Source: an uncultured Clostridia bacterium (GTDB lineage Bacteria > Bacillota_A > Clostridia > Christensenellales > Aristaeellaceae). Taken from it: a stretch of DNA of 16,790 bases. The notes below the pieces were generated by a model, which made no database searches, had not been told where the DNA came from, and worked only from the letters and a program-made list of their open reading frames with translations. This document shows positions 6,512-13,235 of the stretch, piece by piece. Position 1 is the stretch's first letter, and each line of letters opens with the position of its first letter. The stretch spans positions 1 through 16,790 of the forward strand of contig CAMJTZ010000026.1 of assembly GCA_946408865.1 (NCBI GenBank), given 5' to 3'. Made by a program: the position numbers and the translations under genes.

Positions 6512-7969
6512 ATGGAGATTATCCAGGCAACCGAGCGGGAACTGGACGAGCTGCTTTCATTCTACCAATGTGTAGCGGACAATATGGAGGATCGGAACAT
6601 CCGGCACTGGCACTGGGGCAGGTATCCCACGGAGGAACTGATCCGTGAGGATCTGCAGAAGGGCCGGTTGTACTACATGCGTACGGATGAAGCCATATGC
6701 GCGGCGGTCGGCGTGGTTTTCGGGCAGGAGCCGGAATATGAGGGACTGTCCTGGACATGCGGCATGCGTCCGGGCACTTTCCACCGCATCGCGGTTCATC
6801 CTGCCATGCAGGGTGCCGGATTGGGCGGAATTGTGTTGGACGACGTGCAGCAGCTGCTGCGGCGCGGCGGGTGTGACTGCATCCGCTGCGACACGTCCGA
6901 AAACAATACTCCCGCGCTGCGCCTGTATGAGAAACTTGGCTTCCGCCGCTGCGGCACGCTGCACTGGGAAGGCAACACCGGTGACAATATTGCTTTCGAC
7001 AAGACGCTGAAACGGGAAACGCCGCTCTGGCCGATCCGGATGAAGCCGGCGTTCCGCAGCGGGGAGGAGACACCCTGGGGCGGACAGCGGCTGCAGGAAC
7101 GCTACGGAAAGGAAACAGGCGGTCTGCCAACAGGTGAAAGCATGGAAGTCAGCTGCATCCCCGGATATGAAAGCCGGGATCCGATGGGGCGCAAACTGAC
7201 GGACCTGATCCTGGAATTCGGGGATAAACTGGTCGGGAAATACGCCGACAAACCTTTCCCGCTGCTGCTGAAACTGATTGACGCACGGGACAGGCTGAGC
7301 GTTCAGGTACATCCCGGGGATCAATACGCGGCGTCGCATGAGCATGGGAAGCTTGGCAAAAACGAAGCCTGGCTGATCCTGGAAGCACCGGAGAACGGCG
7401 AAGTGGTTTACGGGCTGCAGCCGGGAACGACGATGCGCCAGCTGAAGGATGCCTGCGAGCAGGGGAAAGCTGTGGAACCGCTGCTGCGCCGGGTACGGGT
7501 GACACCCGGGGATGTATGCTACATTCCGTCCGGATGCGTACACGCAATCGGGGCCGGCATCATGCTGTATGAAATTCAGGAATCTTCCGATGTAACGTAT
7601 CGCTTCTACGACTGGGACAGAAAGGATGCGGAGGGGAACAGGCGGGAGCTGCATATCGAGCAGGGGCTGGCGGTGGCAGATCTGAAGAGCGCCCCGCGGC
7701 CGGTGCGCGTCTCGGAAGCATACGGAACCCGCCGCCTGCTGAACGAAGAAGAATTCACGCTGGACGTGATCCGTTTCGATGGTGTCGGACTCCTGCCTGA
7801 AATCAACGAATTCGGTATCCTGACTTCCCTGAAGGGAAATCTGACCCTGCGCTGGGAAAGCGGAGAAATGAAGCTGCACGAAGGAGAAACCTGCCTGATT
7901 CCGAAGAACGCGCCCAAATTGCATCTGCGGGGAGAAGGATACGCGGCACTGGCTATGCCGAACGGATAA
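6512..7969 (+). CDS. manA: Fusion protein: GNAT-family N-acetyltransferase + class I mannose-6-phosphate isomerase
   Basis: One 485-residue frame joins two domains. Residues 1-168 are a GNAT acetyltransferase with acetyl-CoA motif A FHRIAVHPAMQGAGLGG (90-106) and motif B NNTPALRLYEKLGF (131-144); its substrate is unknown. Residues ~172-485 form a complete type I ManA, which interconverts mannose 6-phosphate and fructose 6-phosphate: TPWGGQRL (187-194), GESMEVS (208-214), KLIDARDRLSVQVHPGD (254-270), GKNEAW (282-287), IPSGCVHAIGAG (338-349) and SDVTYRFYDWDR. Likely zinc ligands are H267, E285 and H344. The C-terminal part alone matches Bacillus-type ManA in length (~315 residues). GGGGAG sits seven bases before the ATG. 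The only plausible internal start, Met177 (7040), has no ribosome binding site, which favours a true fusion over two proteins. It lies 12 bases after dut. The mannose link suggests GDP-mannose or glycan supply, or mannose use. Confidence 0.92.
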   Translation: MEIIQATERELDELLSFYQCVADNMEDRNIRHWHWGRYPTEELIREDLQKGRLYYMRTDEAICAAVGVVFGQEPEYEGLSWTCGMRPGTFHRIAVHPAMQGAGLGGIVLDDVQQLLRRGGCDCIRCDTSENNTPALRLYEKLGFRRCGTLHWEGNTGDNIAFDKTLKRETPLWPIRMKPAFRSGEETPWGGQRLQERYGKETGGLPTGESMEVSCIPGYESRDPMGRKLTDLILEFGDKLVGKYADKPFPLLLKLIDARDRLSVQVHPGDQYAASHEHGKLGKNEAWLILEAPENGEVVYGLQPGTTMRQLKDACEQGKAVEPLLRRVRVTPGDVCYIPSGCVHAIGAGIMLYEIQESSDVTYRFYDWDRKDAEGNRRELHIEQGLAVADLKSAPRPVRVSEAYGTRRLLNEEEFTLDVIRFDGVGLLPEINEFGILTSLKGNLTLRWESGEMKLHEGETCLIPKNAPKLHLRGEGYAALAMPNG

Positions 7970-8002
7970 GCGGCCGGAACAGAGCAGGGAAACTGAAACA
8001 GG

Positions 8003-9760
8003 ATGAAAACACAGGTCAACGGAAATATTGAAGGCGTCCGGGATGCGATGCTCGCAAAGCTGGACAGCCTGTATACCTATGAGCTTGAAAACGGAATTTA
8101 TCTGCCGCGGGATCTGATGAAACTGCTGGCAGAGTGCTCCTGCGCCATGAACCGGGAAATTGCTGTCTACCTGACCCGGGACGGAGAAATTGTCAACGTA
8201 GCAATCGGAACAGACTGCGACGTGGAGCTGACGGACTACCGTCTGCGGCGAAATGCAGACCGGCTGAGCCGGATTCGCTGCGTTCATACGCATCCGGACG
8301 GGGACGGCCGCCTCAGCGACGTGGATCTGAGCGCACTGAAAATCTTCCGTTACGACGCGATGACAGCCGTAGGCGTGAAGGACGGGGAGCCGACGTTTGT
8401 CCAGACGGCCTTCCTCGGGGAAAAGGACAGTGTAATCATGGACGAACCGGTCCGGTGGTACAGGACGCCGGATGCGGAATGGATGAATCAGATTGAACTG
8501 AGTGATGAGCTTGTCGGCCGGGAAACGGCGCAGGAAGTAGCGGACACCCGTGAAAAAGCTGTGCTGATGGGAATTGAAAGCCGGGAATCCCTGGAGGAGC
8601 TGCGCCGGCTGGCGGAGACGGCAGGGGCTGAAGTGGCCGGGATCTTTCTGCAGAAACGGGACAAGCCGGACAGCGCACTGTATATCGGCAGGGGCCGCGC
8701 GGAGGAGCTGGCACGGGACTGTCAGGCGCTGGAAGCAGATGTCTGTATCTTTGACGAGGAACTGACCGGTGTACAGGCCCGGAATCTTGAGGAAATCCTG
8801 CGGATCAAGGTAATCGACCGGACGACGCTGATCCTGGACATTTTTGCCCAGCGCGCTTCCAGCGCGGAAGGAAAGCTGCAGGTGGAACTGGCGCAGCTGC
8901 AGTACCGGTCCGCAAGACTGATTGGCCTGGGGACGGTGATGAGCCGCCTGGCCGGCGGAATCGGTACCCGGGGTCCCGGTGAAAGCAAGCTGGAAATGAG
9001 CCGGCGCCGGATCCGGGAACGGATGACGGAGCTGCGCAGGCGGCTTGACGAGCTGGAACGTCAGCGGGCAATCCGGCGCAAGAACCGGGAAAGGAACGAG
9101 GTGCCTGTGGTGGCGCTGGTCGGCTACACAAACGCCGGGAAATCCACACTTCTGAACGCGATGACCGGCGCGGATGTCTATGTGCAGGATCAGCTTTTTG
9201 CCACGCTGGACGCGGTCAGCCGGCGGATGGAAACGGCAGAAAAAACGCCGTACCTCCTGACAGATACGGTCGGCTTTATCCGGAAACTGCCGCATACGCT
9301 GATCGATGCGTTCCGGAGCACGCTGGAAGAAGCTGTCCTGGCGGATGTGCTGGTCATTGTTTCGGACGGCGCAAGCCCGGACATGACTGCCCAGCACGAT
9401 ACAGTGGAACAGGTTCTTGAGGAACTAGGCGCAACAGGGCAAAAGCGGATCGAGGTCATCAACAAGTGCGACAAGGCCGATCCGGCGCCGGCCTTCCCCG
9501 GGGCACTGCTGATCTCCGCGAAGACAGGAGAAGGACTGGACGACCTGAAAAGGGCAATCGCTGAAGCAATTCAGGAGACATACGCGCCGGTTACGTTCCG
9601 GATTCCTTTCAGCCGTTACGGTATCCTGTCGGAAATTCACGCAGCAGGCCGGGTTATCACAGAAGAACATACTGACGAGGGTACAAATGTGACTGTGATG
9701 ATCGCGAAGGAAGACGCGGACCGCCTGATCCGGAAATACGGGACAGAAGTGATACAGTGA
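8003..9760 (+). CDS. hflX: GTPase HflX with N-terminal JAMM-like extension
   Basis: HflX is a ribosome-binding GTPase of the Obg-HflX group that splits stalled or stress-damaged 70S ribosomes. The HflX core begins near residue 186: an N-terminal domain with ALYIGRGRAEEL, then a glycine-rich segment GGIGTRGPGESKLE and a basic helical arm, and a G domain with G1 GYTNAGKST (374-382), G3 DTVGF (421-425), G4 NKCD (487-490) and G5 SAK (505-507), followed by a short C-terminal domain. Residues 1-183 are extra relative to the ~420-residue E. coli form. They contain HTHPDGDGRLSDVDLSAL (95-112), which fits the JAMM/MPN+ zinc motif HxHP-x6-SxxD (H95, H97, S105, D108), with E52 a candidate catalytic glutamate. 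The ribosome binding site is weak (AGGGA about 12 bases upstream), so the start is less certain. It sits 33 bases after manA and 13 before capA. Confidence 0.93.
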   Translation: MKTQVNGNIEGVRDAMLAKLDSLYTYELENGIYLPRDLMKLLAECSCAMNREIAVYLTRDGEIVNVAIGTDCDVELTDYRLRRNADRLSRIRCVHTHPDGDGRLSDVDLSALKIFRYDAMTAVGVKDGEPTFVQTAFLGEKDSVIMDEPVRWYRTPDAEWMNQIELSDELVGRETAQEVADTREKAVLMGIESRESLEELRRLAETAGAEVAGIFLQKRDKPDSALYIGRGRAEELARDCQALEADVCIFDEELTGVQARNLEEILRIKVIDRTTLILDIFAQRASSAEGKLQVELAQLQYRSARLIGLGTVMSRLAGGIGTRGPGESKLEMSRRRIRERMTELRRRLDELERQRAIRRKNRERNEVPVVALVGYTNAGKSTLLNAMTGADVYVQDQLFATLDAVSRRMETAEKTPYLLTDTVGFIRKLPHTLIDAFRSTLEEAVLADVLVIVSDGASPDMTAQHDTVEQVLEELGATGQKRIEVINKCDKADPAPAFPGALLISAKTGEGLDDLKRAIAEAIQETYAPVTFRIPFSRYGILSEIHAAGRVITEEHTDEGTNVTVMIAKEDADRLIRKYGTEVIQ

Positions 9761-9773
9761 TTGGAGATCAGGA

Positions 9774-10868
9774 ATGAAGAAGATGGCGGTACTGACGGTT
9801 ATCCTCACGACGCTGCTGCTTTTCGGGGGATGTGCCGCCGGTGAGAAAGTCATTGCCATTACATTCGCAGGTGACTGTACGCTCGGTACAGAAGAGAGGA
9901 CGCGGAACGCGCCGGATTCTTTTGACAGCGTGGCCAACGAGAAAGGATACGACTGGTTTTTCGCGAACTTCCTGGATGTTTTTTCCGGGGATGACTGCAC
10001 AGTGGTCAACTGCGAAGGGGTTCTGTCGGACAACAGCGATGCGGAAGTGAAGGACAAGCCCTTCCGGTTCCGCGGACCGGAGGAATTCGGGGAGATTTTC
10101 CGCCGCGCATCGGTGGAAGCTGTATCCCTGGCGAACAATCATGCAAGGGACTACGGGTGGAACGGCCTGTGGGATACCATGCGGGTTCTGGAAGAAAAGG
10201 GAATCGGCTGGGCCCGGGACGTGGATTTCTGGATTTTTGAAAAAGAAAATATCCGGATCGCGTTTGCTGCTGCGGATCATGGGATTTTCCAAAAGTCAGG
10301 TTATCTGATCCGCAAGAAGCTGCTGGAAATGAGGGAGAACGGAGAAATCAACGCGGCAGTGGTGCTGATTCACGAAGGGAGAGAGTATTTTCCGAAACAC
10401 CTGGCAAATCAGGAACGATTCGCTGATTATTTTATCCGGTTTGCGGGGGCAGACCTGGTCTTGATGCACCATCCGCACGTTGTGCAGGGAATCCGGATTC
10501 TGAACAACCGGAGTATTTTCTATTCTCTGGGGAATTTTGTTTTCGGAGGACACCATAAAGTATCCCGGGGGGAAAAAGGGACCAACTCTCTCTATACGCT
10601 TGTGGTTCAGGCCCGGATGCATTTTACGGACAACGGCGTCTACACAGGTCAGCAGATTGTGCTGTATCCGGCCTATGACAGCGGTGCGGATCCTGAGAAC
10701 AATTATCAGCCGGTAAGGATTACCGCGGAAGAGGCGATACCCGTATGGAAGGCTATCCAGGCAGATACGGATTTCCAGCTGCCGGACCTGCAGACAGATG
10801 AGGAGGGGAAAGCTTTCGCTGTGATGGATTTTCTGCCGGCAGATCCGGAAACCGGGGACAAAGACTGA
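9774..10868 (+). CDS. CapA-family (poly-gamma-glutamate synthesis PgsA/CapA-like) lipoprotein
   Basis: The 364-residue protein has a lipoprotein signal peptide ending in LFGGC with Cys20 as the lipid-anchored residue, so it should sit on the outer face of the membrane. The CapA metallophosphatase-like fold is shown by TFAGDCTLG (30-38), VVNCEGVLS (77-85), SLANNHARDYG (118-128), IHEGREY (199-205, usually HWGxE), LMHHPHVVQGI (230-240, usually GHHPHVxQ) and FYSLGNFVF (249-257). CapA/PgsA is required for poly-gamma-glutamate capsule production in Bacillus, but most relatives, including those outside cap loci, have no proven role. No capB or capC is nearby, so a poly-gamma-glutamate role should not be assumed. 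GGAG lies seven bases before the ATG; the gene is last in the run and is followed by a terminator. Confidence 0.9.
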   Translation: MKKMAVLTVILTTLLLFGGCAAGEKVIAITFAGDCTLGTEERTRNAPDSFDSVANEKGYDWFFANFLDVFSGDDCTVVNCEGVLSDNSDAEVKDKPFRFRGPEEFGEIFRRASVEAVSLANNHARDYGWNGLWDTMRVLEEKGIGWARDVDFWIFEKENIRIAFAAADHGIFQKSGYLIRKKLLEMRENGEINAAVVLIHEGREYFPKHLANQERFADYFIRFAGADLVLMHHPHVVQGIRILNNRSIFYSLGNFVFGGHHKVSRGEKGTNSLYTLVVQARMHFTDNGVYTGQQIVLYPAYDSGADPENNYQPVRITAEEAIPVWKAIQADTDFQLPDLQTDEEGKAFAVMDFLPADPETGDKD

Positions 10869-10874
10869 ACAACA

Positions 10875-10900
10875 AAAAGCCGGGTTTTTCCCCGGCTTTT
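10875..10900. terminator. Bidirectional terminator between capA-like gene and ald
   Basis: AAAAGCCGGG (10875-10884) and CCCGGCTTTT (10891-10900) form a 10-bp stem with a six-base loop. The A-rich left arm becomes a U tract on the minus strand and the right arm ends in Ts on the plus strand, so it can terminate both converging transcripts. It lies 6 bases after the capA-like stop and 13 bases from the ald stop. Confidence 0.92.
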
Positions 10901-10913
10901 GCTGTACAGCGGA

Positions 10914-12026
10914 TTACAGGAGGGAAGAAAGATCGGTGTACTCGTAATGATGGGCGGATGCAACATTTTTGTTTGTGAGCTTGCCGAGATATGTGTTGAC
11001 ACCGGATGCAATGACGTCGCTCTTTCTGCAGGCCTCTTCCAGACCGGCAGCGGCAATTTCCAGACCGTAGCGCACGGTGGCGTTGGTCAGGGCGATGGTA
11101 CTGGTGCGCGGAACGGCGCCGGGCATGTTGCCGACGCAGTAATGAACCACGCCGTCCACCGTGTAGACCGGATCGTCGTGCGTAGTCACGTGGGAAGATT
11201 CACCGCAGCCGCCCTGGTCGATCGCGACGTCCACGAAGACAGCGCCGTCTTTCATTTCAGGCAGATACTTCTTCTTGAACAGCTTGGGGGTGGAACCGCC
11301 CGGGATCAGCACAGAACCGATAACCAGGTCTGCATCCTTCAGGACACGCTCAACGTTGCTGTCGTTGGAAACCAGTGTCTGGATATGCGCGCCGAACATA
11401 TTGTCCAGCTCTTCCAGCCGTTTCAGGCTGATATCAAGAATCGTAACATTCGCACCCATGCCTACAGCGATCTTGCAGGCGTTCATGCCTACGGTGCCGC
11501 CGCCGAGGATGACGACATTCGCTTTGGGAGTACCGGGAACACCGGCCAGGAGGATGCCCTCGCCGCCGAACTTCTTTTCCAGGTATTTGGCACCTTCCTG
11601 GATGGAAAGACGGCCGGCAATCTGACTCATGGGAGCCAGCAGAGGCAGAGAACGGTCTTTCTCCTGCAGCGTTTCATAGGCGACTGCGTTGACCTTTCCG
11701 GCCAGCAGCGCGTCCATCTGCTGTTTGTCTGCCGCCAGGTGCAGGTAGGTATAGAGGATGAGACCTTCGCGGAAGAGGGGATACTCGGATTCAAGCGGCT
11801 CCTTGACCTTGACCATCATATCCGCAAGGTGCCAGACATCCGCGGCGTTGTCGATCAGGGAGGCGCCGGCGTCAACATATTCGTTGTCCGTGAAACCGGA
11901 TCCGATGCCGGCTCCCATCTCAATATACACATGATGCCCGGCAGCGATATAAGCCCGGACATTATCCGGCGTGAGGCCGACACGGAATTCGTTGTTCTTG
12001 ATTTCTTTGACGCAGCCGATTTTCAA
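10914..12026 (-). CDS. ald: Alanine dehydrogenase
   Basis: Ald reversibly deaminates L-alanine to pyruvate and ammonia with NAD. The 370-residue length is standard, and the residues used by the family for substrate binding and catalysis are all at their usual numbers: R15, K75 (in VKVKEP), H96 (in YLHLA) and D270 (in DVAIDQGG). The Rossmann NAD site is VVILGGGTVGMNA (171-183), and MSQIAGRLS (133-141) is typical. The start is TTG (12026-12024), with AAAGGA about nine bases upstream; this gives the conserved N-terminus MKIGCVKEIK, and no in-frame ATG fits. An out-of-frame ATG (12036) in the same ribosome binding site opens a 24-codon frame ending at 11962. The gene has its own promoter after the NUDIX gene and ends at the shared terminator. 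Confidence 0.97.
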   Translation of the reverse strand: MKIGCVKEIKNNEFRVGLTPDNVRAYIAAGHHVYIEMGAGIGSGFTDNEYVDAGASLIDNAADVWHLADMMVKVKEPLESEYPLFREGLILYTYLHLAADKQQMDALLAGKVNAVAYETLQEKDRSLPLLAPMSQIAGRLSIQEGAKYLEKKFGGEGILLAGVPGTPKANVVILGGGTVGMNACKIAVGMGANVTILDISLKRLEELDNMFGAHIQTLVSNDSNVERVLKDADLVIGSVLIPGGSTPKLFKKKYLPEMKDGAVFVDVAIDQGGCGESSHVTTHDDPVYTVDGVVHYCVGNMPGAVPRTSTIALTNATVRYGLEIAAAGLEEACRKSDVIASGVNTYLGKLTNKNVASAHHYEYTDLSSLL

Positions 12027-12060
12027 TAGTATTCATCCTTTCTGATCTGTTGATGGAAAT

Positions 12061-12089
12061 ATTATGCGGGATCGTAAATCGCCGGGCAA
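12061..12089 (-). promoter_or_regulatory. Likely promoter of ald
   Basis: On the minus strand TTGCCC (12089-12084), a 17-base spacer and CATAAT (12066-12061) lie just after the NUDIX stop codon, predicting a start near 12054 and a leader of about 28 bases. ald may therefore be transcribed independently of the NUDIX gene as well as by read-through, since no terminator separates the two. Confidence 0.6.
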
Positions 12090-12103
12090 GTATTTTTTCT
12101 GTA

Positions 12104-12667
12104 TCATGCCCCGCGGCAGGCCAGCAGCCAGGCAGCCACATGCACCGCCTGCTGAAACCGGCCGGAGGCAATCAGTTCCTCAATTTCGGCGGGAGTATAC
12201 TTCAGTACGTCAAGCAGCTCCATTTCATCCAGTTTCTGCGACGCGGCGGGGCGGCAGTTTTCCGCGCGGAAGATCCAGGCATAGTTGTCGGAGAGAGTGG
12301 CCTGGGAGGGAACAGTAAGCAGATGCGTCCAGCGGCCTGAAACGTAACCGGTCTCCTCCCGCAGTTCCCGCTGCGCGGCGGTGAGAGCCTGTTCGATGGT
12401 GCAGGCTTCCCCGTCCTTCCGTTCGATTCCTCCGGCAGGGAATTCTGTGGTAACCTGCCGGATCCCCTGCCGGAACTGGCGGACGCAAAGGAAACTGCCG
12501 GCTTCATCAGAAGCAACAATCACCGCGTAATCCCGGCGTGTGTAGCTGTAATACGGCTCAAAAACCCGGCCGTCCGGAAAACGGTAGGCGGAACGTCTGA
12601 AATCAATCCACTGGTCCTGCACCAGGTGTTCGCACCGGATTTCCTCGCACATCAGATCTTTTTCCAT
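12104..12667 (-). CDS. NUDIX hydrolase, ADP-ribose pyrophosphatase-like
   Basis: NUDIX enzymes cleave nucleoside diphosphates linked to another moiety. The complete Nudix box G-x5-E-x7-REUxEExGU is at residues 86-108 (G86, E92, R100, E101, E104, E105, G107), preceded by EFPAGGIERKDGE, which resembles ADP-ribose/NDP-sugar pyrophosphatases that feed AMP and ribose 5-phosphate back to metabolism. I chose the start at 12667 (187 residues) because it has a strong AAAGGAG seven bases upstream; a Met ten codons further upstream (12697) has no such site. A 12-bp palindrome CTTTCCGGAAAG (12678-12689) overlaps part of that ribosome binding site. The gene has its own promoter and lies upstream of ald in the same direction. 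Exact substrate cannot be read from the sequence. Confidence 0.92.
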   Translation of the reverse strand: MEKDLMCEEIRCEHLVQDQWIDFRRSAYRFPDGRVFEPYYSYTRRDYAVIVASDEAGSFLCVRQFRQGIRQVTTEFPAGGIERKDGEACTIEQALTAAQRELREETGYVSGRWTHLLTVPSQATLSDNYAWIFRAENCRPAASQKLDEMELLDVLKYTPAEIEELIASGRFQQAVHVAAWLLACRGA

Positions 12668-12715
12668 GAACAGACTCCTTTCCGGAAAGAGGGGCATGGG
12701 CTGCAGCCGGGATTT

Positions 12716-12744
12716 AGTGTATCATAAACCGGGAAACGTGAAAA
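12716..12744 (-). promoter_or_regulatory. Likely promoter of the NUDIX gene
   Basis: On the minus strand TTTTCA (12744-12739), a 17-base spacer and TACACT (12721-12716) preceded by TGA form an extended -10 promoter with a predicted start near 12709. A palindrome GGCTGCAGCC (12699-12708) lies right at that start and could be an operator, without further support. Confidence 0.55.
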
Positions 12745-12791
12745 GACGCCCGGAAGAGAAAAAGAAAAGTATGGAAAACATGAGGAAACTC

Positions 12792-12821
12792 TTGCCTTGA
12801 CGCACATAAAAAGTGTATAAT
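12792..12821 (+). promoter_or_regulatory. Promoter of ireB
   Basis: TTGCCT (12792-12797) and a perfect TATAAT (12816-12821) are 18 bases apart, predicting a start near 12828. This rules against the ATG at 12832 as the start codon, since it would leave almost no leader, and supports the GTG at 12859. A second TTGACG (12797) is only 13 bases from the -10 box and is unlikely to serve. Confidence 0.72.
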
Positions 12822-12858
12822 ACCGTACGAGATGCAAAACAGACGAGGGGGGATTGGT

Positions 12859-13113
12859 GTGGAAGATCAGTTCAACACCATGAAGCACGATCCGATCGTG
12901 GGCACGGGGAATACAGCCCGTGATATCCTGTTGTTCGTTTACGATGCGCTCAAGGTAAAAGGGTATGATCCGGTGGATCAGCTGGTTGGATATATCATCA
13001 CCGGGGATCCGACCTACATCACCAGTTACAATTCCGCCCGGAGCCTGATTCGCCGGGTGGAGCGGGACACGCTGCTGGAAGAACTGGTCCGTTCCTATCT
13101 GGAAACGCACTGA
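12859..13113 (+). CDS. ireB: IreB family regulatory phosphoprotein (UPF0297/DUF965)
   Basis: IreB is a small cytoplasmic protein that in Enterococcus faecalis is phosphorylated by the kinase IreK and reversed by the phosphatase IreP, and affects cephalosporin resistance. The family core is clear: [20 protein letters not shown], then [20 protein letters not shown] and [21 protein letters not shown] start it at GTG 12859, where GAGGGGGGA lies six bases upstream, giving 84 residues, a normal length. T7 (in MEDQFNTM) is at the place of one of the two E. faecalis phosphorylation sites; T4 is replaced by Gln. In many Firmicutes the gene is followed by ruvX and a DUF1292 gene; here it stands alone between its promoter and a terminator. 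Confidence 0.93.
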   Translation: MEDQFNTMKHDPIVGTGNTARDILLFVYDALKVKGYDPVDQLVGYIITGDPTYITSYNSARSLIRRVERDTLLEELVRSYLETH

Positions 13114-13119
13114 CTGACC

Positions 13120-13158
13120 GCAGGCGGAGCCGTAAAATCGGCGCCGCCTGCTTTTTTT
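13120..13158 (+). terminator. Intrinsic terminator of ireB
   Basis: A 13-position stem (13120-13132 with 13139-13151, one A-G mismatch) encloses a six-base loop and is followed by seven Ts (13152-13158). It starts six bases after the ireB stop and separates ireB from the Big_2 gene. Confidence 0.95.
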
Positions 13159-13235
13159 CGGGAAGGAAAGGACTCTTTCTCCCGTTCAATATTCAGAAAG
13201 CCCCAAAAAGGGCGGAAAGTAAAGGAGCCAAAACA

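Noticed and set aside
7040..7042. An internal ATG as a separate manA start
   Set aside because: No ribosome binding site precedes it, it would drop the PLWPI lead-in of the ManA domain, and there is no stop for a separate GNAT gene before it.
6557..9397. A 946-codon open frame on the minus strand
   Set aside because: It lies wholly antisense to the well-identified GNAT-ManA and hflX genes, spans their intergenic gap, has no recognisable domain and a composition heavy in Arg, Pro, Gln and His. Such frames arise from the codon bias of the real genes.
10899..12029. A 376-codon open frame on the plus strand
   Set aside because: It is the mirror frame of ald, which has every catalytic residue in place and a clear start, so the plus-strand frame is not real.
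12832..12858. An ATG nine codons upstream of the chosen ireB start
   Set aside because: It lies about four bases from the predicted transcription start, has no ribosome binding site, and adds residues not seen in the family; the GTG at 12859 follows a strong purine-rich site.
13159..13235. Promoter for the Big_2-mnmG unit
   Set aside because: I looked for a -35/-10 pair and found only weak AT-rich matches around TTCAATATTC, plus small hairpins (13167-13180 and 13200-13213) before the ribosome binding site; not enough to annotate.
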